64,000 nucleotides of DNA from Bosea beijingensis (lineage in GTDB: Bacteria > Pseudomonadota > Alphaproteobacteria > Rhizobiales > Beijerinckiaceae), in contig NZ_CP132359.1 of the NCBI RefSeq assembly GCF_030758975.1, positions 5,109,236 to 5,173,235 on the forward strand. Reading direction: 5' to 3'. The first letter of the stretch is position 1; each line of letters opens with the position of its first letter. Shown piece after piece: positions 40,715-50,514 of the stretch. The notes beneath the pieces were generated by a model. It was not told the origin of the DNA and did not search any database. It worked only from the letters and a program-made list of their open reading frames with translations. The position numbers and the translations under genes were made by a program.

Positions 40715-41251
40715 TCAGGACGCGAGATCGGCGGCGATCTGGCCCCGGACGATGGTGGCGAGGTTCTTCGCGGCGCGAACCTGCGCATCCCGCGCCGCGC
40801 GGACGGTGGCGAAGCGCTGGGAGGAGCGCTCATAGGGGACCCGGACCGAGTTCGTGCCGGACGCGAGGACCTTGCCGGTGCCGTTCTGCGTCAGCTTCCA
40901 GGTCGCGGTCGCGACGAGCACGGCCGAATCGGCGCGGCCATTGGCATAGTCGACGGTGACGATCTCGACCGACTCGGCGATGGCTGTTTCGAGCTTCGAG
41001 GTCCTCGGGGCCTCGGCGTCGCCGCCGCCGTCGAGCTCGAAAACCAGCTCGTTACGGAAATAGTGCCCGATCAGGCCTTTGATCTCGGGAATCTCGATGC
41101 CGCGCAGCGCCGTCTTGACGCTGCTGCCGGCAATGGTGCTGGCAGTGTAGTCGGAATAAAGCGGCTGGAAGCAGCCGCCGGCGAGCGCCGCGACCGTCAG
41201 CACGGCCGCGATCAGGCTGCGGCGGGAGAGAGCGGCTTCAGACGACGACAT
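40715..41251 (-). CDS. lptE: LPS-assembly lipoprotein LptE
   Basis: A 178-residue outer-membrane lipoprotein that plugs LptD in LPS export. A twin-arginine-like basic start, a hydrophobic core and lipobox ALAGGC place the lipid on C27, followed by FQPLYSD, typical of LptE. The leuS stop overlaps its start by 14 bases. Position between leuS and holA is the conserved LptE location. Confidence 0.93.
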   Translation of the reverse strand: MSSSEAALSRRSLIAAVLTVAALAGGCFQPLYSDYTASTIAGSSVKTALRGIEIPEIKGLIGHYFRNELVFELDGGGDAEAPRTSKLETAIAESVEIVTVDYANGRADSAVLVATATWKLTQNGTGKVLASGTNSVRVPYERSSQRFATVRAARDAQVRAAKNLATIVRGQIAADLAS

Positions 41252-43862
41252 TCACGATTCTCCCGGGAACCACGATGATCTTGCGAATCGCACGCCCTTC
41301 AAGGGCCCGCTGAACGGCCTCGCTGGCCCGCACGGCCGCTTCGACAGCCACCGTATCCGCATCGGCGGCCACGGTCACTTCCGCGCGCTTCTTGCCGTTG
41401 AGCTGGACCGGCAGCGTGAGCTGATTGTCCTTCAGCAGCGCCGGATCGACCTCGGGCCAGGATGCCTCGCCGGCGAGGCCCTGCAGGCCCAGCACGTGCC
41501 AGCATTCCTCGGCCAGATGCGGCATCATCGGCGCCACAAGCTGGGTGACGATCGTGGCAGCCTCAAGGAGCGCGAAACCGGTGTCGGCGTCGAGCTCCGG
41601 CTTCTCGGCCGCGCCGTCGAGCGCCTTACCGATGGCGTTGGTCAGCGTGTAGATATGGGCGACGCAGCGGTTGAAGCCGAGGCGCTCGATATCGGCGCCG
41701 ACCGCTTCGAGCGCGCGATGGCTGGCCTTGCGCAGCGCCAGGGCGGCTTCGCCGATCTGGGCGGGCTTCTCGGCCTTTCCGCCGGTACGCTCGGCGATCT
41801 CCGCGACCATGCGCCAGAGGCGCTGGACGAAGCGGGCTGCGCCCTGGACGCCCTCGTCCGTCCAGATCACGTCGCGGTCCGGCGGCGAATCGGAAAGCAT
41901 GAACCAGCGCGCGGTGTCGGCGCCGTAGGAGGCGATGATGTCGTCGGGGTCCACGACGTTCTTCTTGGACTTCGACATCTTTTCGATCGAACCGATCTCG
42001 ATCGGCGCGCCGGTATCGACATCGAAGCCGCGCCGGTCGCTGCCGGAGACCTCGATGCGGACATTGCCCGGCTCGACCCAGTCGCCATTGGCCGCGCGGT
42101 AGGTCTCGTGAACGACCATGCCTTGGGTGAACAGGCCGGCGAAGGGCTCGTCGAGCCCGGCATGGCCGGTCTTCTTCATCGCGCGGGTGAAGAAGCGCGA
42201 ATAGAGCAGGTGCAGGATCGCGTGCTCGACGCCGCCGATATACTGGTCGACGGGCAGGAAGCGATCGACGGCCTTGCGGTCGGTCGGGCTCTCCGTCCGC
42301 CAGGGATCGGTGAAGCGGGCGAAATACCAGGACGAATCGACGAAGGTGTCCATCGTGTCCGTCTCGCGACGGGCATCCTTGCCGCATTGCGGGCAGGCCA
42401 CATGCTTCCAGGTCGGATGATGGTCGAGCGGATTGCCCGGCTTCTCGAAGGAGACGTCATCCGGTAGCTGAACGGGCAGATCGGCATCCGGAACCGGCAC
42501 CGTTCCGCAAGCGGAACAATGGATGACCGGGATCGGGCAGCCCCAATAGCGCTGGCGCGAGATGCCCCAGTCGCGCAGGCGGAAATTGACCTTGCGCTGG
42601 CCGACCGGGCGGTTGCCGATGGTCTCGGCCTCCAGGCGGCGGGCGACCTCTTCCTTGGCTTCCGCGATGGTCAGGCCGTCGAGGAAGCGGGAATTGATCA
42701 TGCGGCCGTCGCCGTCATAGGCGGTGTCGGTGATGACGAAGCTCACCGGGTCGGTGCCCTCGGGCGCGACGACCGGGATGTTGCCGAGGCCGTATTTGTT
42801 TACGAAGTCCAGGTCGCGCTGGTCATGCGCCGGGCAGCCGAAGATGGCGCCGGTGCCGTATTCCATCAGGACGAAATTCGCGACATAGACCGGCAGCGTC
42901 CAGTTAGGGTCGAACGGGTGGACGGCGCGCAGGCCGGTGTCGAAGCCGAGCTTCTCGGCCTTGTCGATCGCTTCCTGGGCCGTGCCGGTGCGCTTGCACT
43001 CCTCGATGAAGGCCTGCAGCGACGGGCTCTTCGCCGCGATGGATTTGGCGATCGGGTGATCGGGCGCGATGGCGACGAATTTCGCGCCGAACAGCGTGTC
43101 GGGTCGGGTGGTGTAGACCTCGACCTCGTCCTGTCCGGCGCCATTCGATTCGAGGGCGAAACGAACCAGCAGGCCTTCCGAGCGGCCGATCCAGTTCTTC
43201 TGCATCAGCCGGACCTTTTCGGGCCAGCGGGTCAGGCCGTCGAGCGCATCGTTCAGCTCCTGGCCGTATTCGGTGATCTTGAAGAACCACTGGGTCAGTT
43301 CGCGGATCTCGACCGGCGCGCCGGAGCGCCAGCCGCGGCCGTCGATGACCTGCTCGTTGGCCAGCACGGTCTCGTCGACCGGGTCCCAGTTGACCTTGGC
43401 GGTCTTGCGATCGACCAGCCCGGCCTTCAGGAAGTCCAGGAACATCTTCTGCTGATGCTTGTAGTAGCTGGGGTCGCAGGTCGCGAGCTCGCGGCTCCAG
43501 TCGAGCGACAGGCCCATCGACTTGAGCTGCTTGCGCATCGTCGCGATGTTCTCATAGGTCCACTCGCGCGGATGGACCTTCTTCTGCTTGGCAGCGTTTT
43601 CGGCCGGCAGGCCGAACGCGTCCCAGCCCATCGGATGCAGCACCGAAAAGCCCTTGGCGCGCTTGTAGCGCGCAACGACGTCGCCCATCGCGTAGTTGCG
43701 GACATGGCCCATATGGATGCGCCCCGATGGGTAGGGGAACATCTCGAGGACGTAGTAGCTCGGCCGTGTGTCGTCGTTCCTCGTCTCGAAAAGCTTGCGC
43801 TCCTCCCAGACGGCGCGCCATTTCGGCTCGGACTCTTTCGGATTGTAGCGTTCGACGGCCAT
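41238..43862 (-). CDS. leuS: Leucyl-tRNA synthetase
   Basis: An 874-residue class I aminoacyl-tRNA synthetase. The HIGH-type motif [15 protein letters not shown] is near residues 42-56, and the KMSKSKKN loop is near residue 620. A large editing domain and zinc-finger-type CSACGT and CPQC segments are visible. The ATG at 43862 ([15 protein letters not shown]) is the family start; earlier in-frame codons are not conserved. Confidence 0.97.
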   Translation of the reverse strand: MAVERYNPKESEPKWRAVWEERKLFETRNDDTRPSYYVLEMFPYPSGRIHMGHVRNYAMGDVVARYKRAKGFSVLHPMGWDAFGLPAENAAKQKKVHPREWTYENIATMRKQLKSMGLSLDWSRELATCDPSYYKHQQKMFLDFLKAGLVDRKTAKVNWDPVDETVLANEQVIDGRGWRSGAPVEIRELTQWFFKITEYGQELNDALDGLTRWPEKVRLMQKNWIGRSEGLLVRFALESNGAGQDEVEVYTTRPDTLFGAKFVAIAPDHPIAKSIAAKSPSLQAFIEECKRTGTAQEAIDKAEKLGFDTGLRAVHPFDPNWTLPVYVANFVLMEYGTGAIFGCPAHDQRDLDFVNKYGLGNIPVVAPEGTDPVSFVITDTAYDGDGRMINSRFLDGLTIAEAKEEVARRLEAETIGNRPVGQRKVNFRLRDWGISRQRYWGCPIPVIHCSACGTVPVPDADLPVQLPDDVSFEKPGNPLDHHPTWKHVACPQCGKDARRETDTMDTFVDSSWYFARFTDPWRTESPTDRKAVDRFLPVDQYIGGVEHAILHLLYSRFFTRAMKKTGHAGLDEPFAGLFTQGMVVHETYRAANGDWVEPGNVRIEVSGSDRRGFDVDTGAPIEIGSIEKMSKSKKNVVDPDDIIASYGADTARWFMLSDSPPDRDVIWTDEGVQGAARFVQRLWRMVAEIAERTGGKAEKPAQIGEAALALRKASHRALEAVGADIERLGFNRCVAHIYTLTNAIGKALDGAAEKPELDADTGFALLEAATIVTQLVAPMMPHLAEECWHVLGLQGLAGEASWPEVDPALLKDNQLTLPVQLNGKKRAEVTVAADADTVAVEAAVRASEAVQRALEGRAIRKIIVVPGRIVNVVV

Positions 43863-44015
43863 GTCAGCGGGCAATTCTTGGCGGTTTGCCGGCTCCCGGA
43901 GGCAGGCCGGCGCAGGGGCTGATTGCAAAAACCGGATGTCGGAATCTTGCAACCTGCTCTAGGACACCATTGCGCGCACGCGGTCAACGGCGTGCAGGGC
44001 ATGAGAGGCTGGCAG

Positions 44016-44690
44016 ATGAGCGATACGGTTACGCGTTTGGCTGAAATTCGGACTGCGATCGGCCGCGCCGAGCGCGATTTCGGACGTAAAGCCGGTTCGG
44101 TCGCGCTGGTCGCGGTCTCCAAGACCAAGCCGGCCGAGCAGATCACGGAAGTGCTCGAAGCCGGGCAGCGCATCTTCGGCGAGAACTATGTCCAGGAAGC
44201 CAAGGCGAAATGGCCGGCGCTGAAGGAACGCTTCCCGGATGCCGAGCTGCACATGATCGGCCCGCTGCAATCGAACAAGGCGCGCGAGGCGGTCGAGCTC
44301 TTCGACGTCATCCAGTCGCTCGACAGGGAGAGCCTGGCGAAGGAGCTGGCACGCGAGATCGCGCGGGTGGGCCGGACCCCGCGGCTCTTCGTCCAGGTCA
44401 ATACCGGCGAGGAAGCCCAGAAGGGCGGCGTGCTGCCCGCCGATACGGATGTCTTCATCGCGCGCTGCCGCGAGGTTCACGGTCTCGCGATCGAGGGGCT
44501 GATGTGCATTCCGCCTGCCGACGAGCCACCCTCGCCGCATTTCGGGCTGCTCGCCAAGATCGCCGCCCGCAACGGGCTCAAGGGCCTGTCGATGGGCATG
44601 AGTGCCGATTACGAGGCGGCGATCCAGCTCGGCGCGACCCATGTGAGGGTGGGGAGCGCGATCTTCGGCGCGCGGGGGGAGCGTCAATAA
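44016..44690 (+). CDS. yggS: YggS-family PLP homeostasis protein
   Basis: A 224-residue single-domain PLP-binding barrel (PLPBP/YggS). K36 in VAVSKTKP binds PLP, and the FGENYVQEAKAKW and HMIGPLQSNKAR blocks are typical. It buffers intracellular PLP and has no known catalysis. The ATG at 44016 has AGAGG seven bases upstream; the in-frame ATG at 44001 is less likely. Confidence 0.94.
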   Translation: MSDTVTRLAEIRTAIGRAERDFGRKAGSVALVAVSKTKPAEQITEVLEAGQRIFGENYVQEAKAKWPALKERFPDAELHMIGPLQSNKAREAVELFDVIQSLDRESLAKELAREIARVGRTPRLFVQVNTGEEAQKGGVLPADTDVFIARCREVHGLAIEGLMCIPPADEPPSPHFGLLAKIAARNGLKGLSMGMSADYEAAIQLGATHVRVGSAIFGARGERQ

Positions 44691-44694
44691 GGGC

Positions 44695-44720
44695 GTCATC
44701 CCGTGCGCGCACGGGATGAC
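44695..44720. repeat. Perfect 26-base palindrome between convergent genes
   Basis: Arms GTCATCCCGTGCG and CGCACGGGATGAC join without a loop, between the yggS end and the end of the VOC gene. It resembles the TGTCATTCC ends of the two longer repeats and may act as a shared terminator. Confidence 0.75.
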
Positions 44721-44728
44721 AGCGCGTT

Positions 44729-45115
44729 TCAAGCCCGTTGCAAGGGCTCGCCGACATCGATGCGGTTGCCGTCCGGGTCTTCGAAGACGAAGGCGCGCAG
44801 GCCGTAATCCTTGTCGCGCAGGCCCTTGACGATGCGCAGGCCACGCTCCCGGATCACGGCGTGCACTGCGTCGATATCCTCGACCATCATATGCGCGACG
44901 TTGAAGGGCGCGGCCTTGTGGCCGGGCTGGAGCGTCAGGTGCAGTTCGGCGGCATCGCGCTTCAGGATCACGAAGCCGACGGGGTCGCCGTTCTCGAAGG
45001 TTTTGCGGAAGCCGAGCGCCCCGACATAGAAATCGCAGGCGCGGGCCATATCGGCGACAGGGAGCATGGCGGCGATCCGCCCGAAGCGGAAGCCGGTGGA
45101 GACCGAATCAGTCAT
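44729..45115 (-). CDS. VOC-family (glyoxalase-like) protein
   Basis: A 128-residue vicinal-oxygen-chelate protein with the paired beta-alpha-beta modules of the glyoxalase/bleomycin-resistance fold. Pattern blocks include MLPVADMARACDFYVGALGF and AFVFEDPDGNRIDVGEP. Possible metal ligands are H59 and the late E. The substrate is unknown. The ATG at 45115 is chosen at the conserved N-terminus. Confidence 0.88.
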   Translation of the reverse strand: MTDSVSTGFRFGRIAAMLPVADMARACDFYVGALGFRKTFENGDPVGFVILKRDAAELHLTLQPGHKAAPFNVAHMMVEDIDAVHAVIRERGLRIVKGLRDKDYGLRAFVFEDPDGNRIDVGEPLQRA

Positions 45116-45221
45116 CGCAGTTCTCAGGCTGGGAGCGGCTCGACGACGTAAGGACGGTGCCTGACATGCGCCGATCGGCTCCGGAGAGATGGTCGAGACG
45201 GTGCTCGGCGCCAGTCGTAGC

Positions 45222-45788
45222 TTATCTGACCATAATCCGGCAATGGCGGGCCAGCCGCGGCAGCACCTTGGCGAAGACATGGCCCTCGACGGCGACGCAG
45301 CCGGCGGTCGGCGTGAAGCCGGCGCGAGCGAGATGCCAGAAGACCGCGCTGCCACGCCCACGCTGGACCGGCCGGTCGTTCCAGCCGAGTTCGACGATCA
45401 CATCATAGAGATGATCCTCGCGCTGCAGGCGCTCCTCGGCCTCGCCGGGCGGGTGGTCGATCAGGCGGTTGTAGCGGCGATCCTTCTGGTCGTCGCACCA
45501 GGCGTCGCGCGGCCCGATCCGCTTGAGCGGGAGCAGCGTGCGGGGACGGGCGAGGCGATCGGCCCGGTAAAAGACGCTGCGCAAGGGCAGATTTGCACGT
45601 GGCGTGTGGCCGTCGCCCTCGCGCTTCGTGGTTGCGATGCCGGTGCGGCCGAGCGCGCAGGGGAAGATCGCGTTGCCCGCGACGAGGAAGCCCTTGCGCC
45701 GGTCATGGACCGAGGCGAAGACGCGCAGCGAGGTCAGATTGCGCGGTCCGCCATGCGATGCGGCGGGTTGATCGAAGCGGTTTCTCAC
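45222..45788 (-). CDS. L,D-transpeptidase (YkuD-type) family protein
   Basis: A 188-residue protein with the YkuD-type active site: HLARAGFTPTAGCVAVE, with catalytic C164 and the conserved His before it. The family cross-links peptidoglycan or anchors proteins to it. The GTG at 45788 with GGA six bases upstream is the best start. No signal peptide is obvious, as in many short Rhizobiales members. It is divergent from cenR by 83 bases, which links it to envelope control. Confidence 0.85.
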   Translation of the reverse strand: MRNRFDQPAASHGGPRNLTSLRVFASVHDRRKGFLVAGNAIFPCALGRTGIATTKREGDGHTPRANLPLRSVFYRADRLARPRTLLPLKRIGPRDAWCDDQKDRRYNRLIDHPPGEAEERLQREDHLYDVIVELGWNDRPVQRGRGSAVFWHLARAGFTPTAGCVAVEGHVFAKVLPRLARHCRIMVR

Positions 45789-45871
45789 GGGAATTCCAGG
45801 CGGCCTCACTTGCGATGACGACTCAGCAGGCTCATGTTGCCGCAATCCCTGCGTCCGAGCGAACCCCATTC

Positions 45872-46558
45872 ATGTCCGCCGTCCATCATATCCTGCTGGT
45901 CGATGACGACCAGACCCTGCGCGACACCTTGTCCGAGCAGCTCTCCCTCTACGAGGAGTTCCGGCTCTCCACGGCCGATACCGCGACGGCGGCGATCAAG
46001 GCCGTGCAGGGCGACCGCGTCGATCTCGCCGTGATGGATGTCGGCCTGCCCGACATGGATGGGCGCGAGGCCGTCAAGGTGATGCGCAAGAACGGCTTCA
46101 AGAGCCCGGTGGTGATGCTGACGGCACAGGGCTCGGATGCCGATACCGTGCTCGGGCTCGAGGCCGGTGCCAACGACTATGTGGTCAAGCCGTTCAAGTT
46201 CGCCGTGCTGCTGGCGCGCATCCGCGCGCATCTCAGGCAATACGAGGCGAGCGAGGACGCGATCTTTCAGGTCGGCCCCTACACGTTTCATCCAGGCTCC
46301 AAGCTGCTCGTCAGCGAGAAGGGCTCGAAGACCAAGCTCACCGAGAAAGAGACGGCGATCCTGCGCTTCCTCTATCGCGCCGGCCGCAAGCCGATCGCGC
46401 GGGAGGTGCTTCTGCAGGAGGTCTGGGGCTATAACAGCCAGGTGACGACCCATACGCTCGAAACCCACATCTACCGGCTGCGCCAGAAGATCGAACCCGA
46501 TCCGGGCAATGCCCGCCTGCTGGTCACCGATGCCGGCGGTTACCGGCTGAATCCCTGA
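45872..46558 (+). CDS. cenR: OmpR-type response regulator CenR/OtpR
   Basis: A 228-residue two-component regulator. The receiver has DDD at residues 11-13, phospho-acceptor D56 in VMDVGLPDMDG, and the KPF lysine near residue 107. The C-terminal winged helix has HTLETHIYRLRQKIEPDP. The pattern closely recalls the envelope regulator CenR (OtpR of Brucella), which likewise precedes a cyclic-nucleotide-binding gene. The ATG at 45872 is chosen. The partner kinase CenK is not in the window. Confidence 0.85.
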   Translation: MSAVHHILLVDDDQTLRDTLSEQLSLYEEFRLSTADTATAAIKAVQGDRVDLAVMDVGLPDMDGREAVKVMRKNGFKSPVVMLTAQGSDADTVLGLEAGANDYVVKPFKFAVLLARIRAHLRQYEASEDAIFQVGPYTFHPGSKLLVSEKGSKTKLTEKETAILRFLYRAGRKPIAREVLLQEVWGYNSQVTTHTLETHIYRLRQKIEPDPGNARLLVTDAGGYRLNP

Positions 46559-46561
46559 CGG

Positions 46562-47026
46562 ATGGCACTCGACGAAGACATGGCCCTGCTGGCCCGGCAG
46601 CCGCTGCTGAGCCTGATGGATCGCGATGCGTTGCGGCTGCTCGCCTTCGCGGCTGAAAGCCGGATCCTGCGCGCCGGAGACGTGCTGTTCCGCGCAGGCG
46701 AGCCATCGGACGGGGCCGTGCTGGTGGTGTCCGGTGCCGTCGCGCTGACTGTGCAGGATGACGGCAAGCCGGCGAGCGAGATCGTCGGCCCCGGTGCCTT
46801 GATCGGCGAGCTCGCCCTTTTCACCTCGGTGCCGCGCCAGGTGACGGCGATCGCGCGCGAGCCGACGCAGGTGATGCGACTGCCGCGCAGCGTGATGCGG
46901 CGCGTGCTCGGCGAATCACCCGATTCGGCCGAGGCCATTGCTGCTGCCATCGGGGCCCGGTTGCAGGGCTTCGTCGGCGAACTCTCTGCGGTGCAGGAAG
47001 CGCTGAACGCGATCGATCGGAAGTAG
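46562..47026 (+). CDS. Cyclic-nucleotide-binding domain protein
   Basis: A 154-residue protein consisting almost wholly of a cNMP-binding beta-barrel (residues ~15-130, with GELALFTSVPRQVTAIA as the phosphate-binding cassette). It has no DNA-binding helix-turn-helix, so it is not a Crp regulator. It begins three bases after cenR, suggesting co-translation. Brucella has the same OtpR plus cAMP-binding pair. Confidence 0.87.
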   Translation: MALDEDMALLARQPLLSLMDRDALRLLAFAAESRILRAGDVLFRAGEPSDGAVLVVSGAVALTVQDDGKPASEIVGPGALIGELALFTSVPRQVTAIAREPTQVMRLPRSVMRRVLGESPDSAEAIAAAIGARLQGFVGELSAVQEALNAIDRK

Positions 47027-47034
47027 CCTGCCGT

Positions 47035-47952
47035 TCAGGACGAGGGCGGGTGCCTTGCCGCCCGGATTGCGGCGAAGCGCGGCCACAGGCTGTTGACGCA
47101 CAGGCCGGAGAGCACCAGCCCGGCTGCGAGGAATTTCCAGCCGGGTAAGGGCTCGCCGAGCAAGATGGCGGCGGCGCCCATTCCGAAGACCGGGACCAGC
47201 AGGGATGTCGGCGCGACGGTGGCGGCAGCATAGCGCGAGAGCAGCCACCCCCAGATCGCATAGCCGAACATGACATTGCCGACCGCCTGCCAGATCGCCG
47301 CGGCCCAGGCGACGGCTGGCGCATGGACGAGGCCGTCGCGCATCGCCGGCCAGCCCTCGATCGTCCAGGACAGGGCAAGCAGCGGGGGGATCGCGAACAG
47401 GCTGGTCCAGACGACATAGGCGAGCATGTCGACCTTGGGCGTGCTGCGCGCGACGATATTGCCGGCGGCCCAGCAGAGGGCGGCGCCGAGCACGAGGACG
47501 ATGCCGAGCGGTGTGGTCGAGCCGTCGGTATGCCAGAGAATCACGCCGATGCCGAGGGCGGCGAGAGCAAGCCCGGCGAACTGGAAGGGCTGCACCCGCT
47601 CGTGCGTGATCGCGGCCGCCAACAGGATCGTGAAGAAGGGCTGCGACTGCACCACGAGCGAGGCGAGGCCGGGCGCGATATGGCCCTTGATGGCAAAGAA
47701 GAGCAGGCCGAACTGGCCGGCGCCGATCAGGATGCCATAGGCGGCGAGCTTGCTCCAGGGTGCGTCGGGACGCTTCAGGAAGAACACTGCTGGCAGCAGC
47801 GCGAAAGTGAAGCGCAAGGCCGCGAAGAGCAGCGGCGGGAAATGTTCCACGCCGATATGGATGACGACGAAATTCGTGCCCCAGACGACCATGACCGCCA
47901 GCGTGATCAGCGTGTCGCGGAGCGAGAGCGAGGTGGGGAGAGCTGGTTGCAC
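47035..47952 (-). CDS. EamA/DMT-family transporter
   Basis: A 305-residue permease with ten predicted transmembrane helices formed by two EamA repeats. The first begins LAVMVVWGTNFVVI, the second near GIVLVLGAALCWAAGNIVAR. Such proteins export amino acids or metabolites (EamA of E. coli exports cysteine derivatives). The substrate is unknown. It follows xthA in the same direction. Confidence 0.92.
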   Translation of the reverse strand: MQPALPTSLSLRDTLITLAVMVVWGTNFVVIHIGVEHFPPLLFAALRFTFALLPAVFFLKRPDAPWSKLAAYGILIGAGQFGLLFFAIKGHIAPGLASLVVQSQPFFTILLAAAITHERVQPFQFAGLALAALGIGVILWHTDGSTTPLGIVLVLGAALCWAAGNIVARSTPKVDMLAYVVWTSLFAIPPLLALSWTIEGWPAMRDGLVHAPAVAWAAAIWQAVGNVMFGYAIWGWLLSRYAAATVAPTSLLVPVFGMGAAAILLGEPLPGWKFLAAGLVLSGLCVNSLWPRFAAIRAARHPPSS

Positions 47953-48068
47953 GGGTCTGGCTTCGCCTGACGTTTCGCGCAGCCATTACCATGCGTGCCG
48001 ACCTGGCGGTTAGGACGGTCCGGCATGGGGGAGGGGCTGGAGCGGCATGGAAGGCTGCGCCGCTGCCG

Positions 48069-48884
48069 TCAGAGCTCCAGCGTCACCATGACCGGGACGT
48101 GGTCGGAGGGGCGCTCCCAGCCGCGGGCCTCGCGCAGGAAGGTGAGGTCGCGCAAGGCCGGCTTCAGCCCGTCCGAGAGCCAGATATGGTCGAGGCGTCG
48201 GCCCTTGTTCGAGGCTGCCCAGTCCTGCGCCCGATAGCTCCACCAGGAATAGAGCTTTTCGGGCTCGGGCCGCAGCGTGCGGGCTGCATCCGTCCAGCCA
48301 AGTTCGCTGCGCAGTTTCTCCAGCGTCGTCGTCTCGATCGGCGTATGGCTGACGACGTCGAGGAGCTGCTTGTGGCTCCAGACGTCGTGCTCATAAGGCG
48401 CGATGTTGAGGTCGCCGAGCAGGATCGCCGGCCGGTCGGTCGGCTTCCTGGTCACGCCCCAGGCGCCGATCTCGTCGAGGAAGGCGAGCTTATGGGCGAA
48501 TTTATCGTTCTTCTCGGGGTCCGGCAGGTCGCCGCCGGCCGGGATGTAGAAATTATGGATGGCGATGCCGGCAGCAGGACCTGCCGCCTTGTCGAGCGTC
48601 ACCGTCATGTGCCGGGCGTCGTTGCGGCCGCACATCGACATCGCCTCTTTCTCGCTGAAGGGCAATTTCGAGACGATGGCGACGCCGTTGTAGCCCTTCT
48701 GACCGATGAAGGCCTGATGGACATAGCCGAGCTGGTGGAAGGCCTTGGCCGGGAACTGCTCGTCCGGCGTCTTGGTCTCCTGCAGGCAGAGAACGTCGGG
48801 GGCATGGGTGGCGAGGTACTCCCCGACCATGCCGATGCGCAGGCGGACGGAATTGATGTTCCAGCTTGTGACGGTGAGTTGCAC
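48069..48884 (-). CDS. xthA: Exodeoxyribonuclease III
   Basis: A 271-residue AP endonuclease/3'-5' exonuclease for base-excision repair. Conserved segments are TSWNINSVRLR, CLQETKTPDEQFP, LLGDLNIAP, LDHIWLS and the final PSDHVPVMV, holding the metal and catalytic residues. It follows lolA in the same direction. Confidence 0.96.
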   Translation of the reverse strand: MQLTVTSWNINSVRLRIGMVGEYLATHAPDVLCLQETKTPDEQFPAKAFHQLGYVHQAFIGQKGYNGVAIVSKLPFSEKEAMSMCGRNDARHMTVTLDKAAGPAAGIAIHNFYIPAGGDLPDPEKNDKFAHKLAFLDEIGAWGVTRKPTDRPAILLGDLNIAPYEHDVWSHKQLLDVVSHTPIETTTLEKLRSELGWTDAARTLRPEPEKLYSWWSYRAQDWAASNKGRRLDHIWLSDGLKPALRDLTFLREARGWERPSDHVPVMVTLEL

Positions 48885-48974
48885 GCGAGGCTTCCGGCGA
48901 TCCGGCGATAAGGAGGCCGGAAACTGGGTCGCCCGGACGCAAAAGGCAAGCCGTTTTCGGCTTACCGCGCGTCG

Positions 48975-49823
48975 TCAGAGCCTGCGCTGGTAGTCGATCA
49001 CGAAATTCTGCGGATCGGGTCGGCGACGGGTGTCGAGATTGTAGAGCGAGATCGCAGTCTCATAGCCCTGCGGATCGACGACGATCCATTGCCGGAGCTC
49101 GTTGGCGACGAGATCGTATTTCAGCGTGATCTTCGAGGTGCCGCCCAGCGTCGAGCGGTCCTCCAGCCGGACGGTCAGCAGGTCGCCGTCGACGCTTGCG
49201 CCCTTGAGCGTTCCTTCGCGCGCCAGGTCCATCTTCTCGCGCACGAGGAACTTCAGGGGCGTTTGGCCGATCGAATAGAGGTCCTGCGTGGCGAGGCGCT
49301 TGTCGCGGATGGCGACCGAGGTGCCGTCCGCGATCACTTCCGTGGTCGTCGGCGGCTCGTATTCGAAACGCATCTTGCCGGGGCGCTGAATGTAGATGCG
49401 CCCCTCCAGGCGGCGCCCGTTGGAGGCGTGCTGGATGAAATTGCCCTGCAGGGTCTGGAAGCTGTTGAGATAGGCGTTCAGCCGCTCGACGGCCTCTTCC
49501 TGCGTCGCGGGCGGGGCTTGCTTGCTCTTGGCCGGCGCGGCCGCGGGTTTCGCCGTCTCGACTGCGGGGGCGGCCGCGGCTGGGGCGTTCGTCGCGACAG
49601 CCTGAACCGGAGCGGCTTCCGTCGCGGCGCTGCGCGCCTGGCCAAGTCCCGCGGGCCGGGGTGGCGGCAGCACGAGGCGCGGCGCGGCCGGTTTCGCGGC
49701 AACAGGCTTCGGCGGCTGGAGCTGAAGCGGCTGAGCCGCCAGCGGGCCGGCCACGAGCGCGCAGCCGACCAATGTCGTCACCAGAACCGAAGCCCGAAGG
49801 GCCGGGGTCAATCTCTCGAGCAA
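48975..49823 (-). CDS. lolA: Outer-membrane lipoprotein carrier LolA
   Basis: A 282-residue periplasmic chaperone carrying lipoproteins to the outer membrane. A signal peptide (residues 1-31) is followed by a ~75-residue Pro/Ala-rich linker, which makes it longer than E. coli LolA. The LolA barrel starts near residue 108, with LQGNFIQHASNGRRLEGRIY and RPGKMRFEYEPP. It normally follows ftsK in this order; only an ftsK remnant lies upstream here. Confidence 0.94.
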   Translation of the reverse strand: MLERLTPALRASVLVTTLVGCALVAGPLAAQPLQLQPPKPVAAKPAAPRLVLPPPRPAGLGQARSAATEAAPVQAVATNAPAAAAPAVETAKPAAAPAKSKQAPPATQEEAVERLNAYLNSFQTLQGNFIQHASNGRRLEGRIYIQRPGKMRFEYEPPTTTEVIADGTSVAIRDKRLATQDLYSIGQTPLKFLVREKMDLAREGTLKGASVDGDLLTVRLEDRSTLGGTSKITLKYDLVANELRQWIVVDPQGYETAISLYNLDTRRRPDPQNFVIDYQRRL

Positions 49824-50010
49824 GGCTGCTCCATTCCTTGTGCCCCGGCCATTGCTGCCGCAGCCTAGAGATCGCTGACGCGGGGATCGGACGATTTCCG
49901 ATCCGGTCTTTACCGTCTCAACGTTTGGTCTGCTGCCGAGGTTGCAGCATCGTCATGGCAATTTGAGGACTGGTGCCGGTTGCCGCAAGGGCGCAGGTTC
50001 GTCGCAAGCC

Positions 50011-50514
50011 TCATTCGTCATGCTGGTTCTGGCTCTCGACAAGGATCTCGCGTTTCCCTGCGTGGTTGGCCGGCCCGACGATGCCCTCGTTCTCCATGCG
50101 CTCCATGATGGATGCGGCGCGGTTGTAGCCGATCTGGAGGCGGCGCTGGATGTAGGAGGTCGAGGCCTTCCTGTCGCGCAGCACGACCGCCACCGCCTGC
50201 TCGTAGGGGTCGTCGCTGTCGGCCTGGCCCATGCCGGTCTTGTCGAAGACGGCGCCGTCCTCGTCCTCTGCGCCCTCGTCCTCCTCGGAGGTGACGGCGT
50301 CGAGATATTGCGGCCGGCCTTGCGTCTTGAGATGGGCCACGACCTTCTCGACCTCGGCATCGCTGACGAAGGGGCCGTGGACGCGGGTGATGCGCCCGCC
50401 GCCGGCCATGTAGAGCATGTCGCCCTGGCCCAGAAGCTGCTCGGCGCCCATCTCGCCCAGGATCGTGCGCGAGTCGATCTTCGAGGTGACCTGGAAGGAG
50501 ATGCGGGTCGGGAA
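50011..50514 (-). pseudogene. ftsK: 3' fragment of ftsK (truncated motor, intact gamma domain)
   Basis: About 167 codons matching the end of the FtsK DNA translocase. Homology begins abruptly at FPTRISFQVTSKIDSRTIL. It continues through GAEQLLGQGDMLYMAGGG and ends with the DNA-reading gamma winged helix (YIQRRLQIGYNRAASIMERM). The membrane domain, linker and Walker A half of the motor are missing. The first ATG in frame (50451) could at most give a 146-residue product with the gamma domain. It sits before lolA, the normal ftsK place. Upstream it is joined out of frame to imuA. A full ftsK must lie elsewhere, or this is an assembly join. Confidence 0.88.

Noticed and set aside
48236..48247. 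AGCTCCACCAGG, identical to part of the putative att scar at 56605-56616
   Set aside because: It lies in conserved xthA coding sequence (Trp-Trp-Ser-Tyr), so the match is best explained by chance and not as the partner attachment site.
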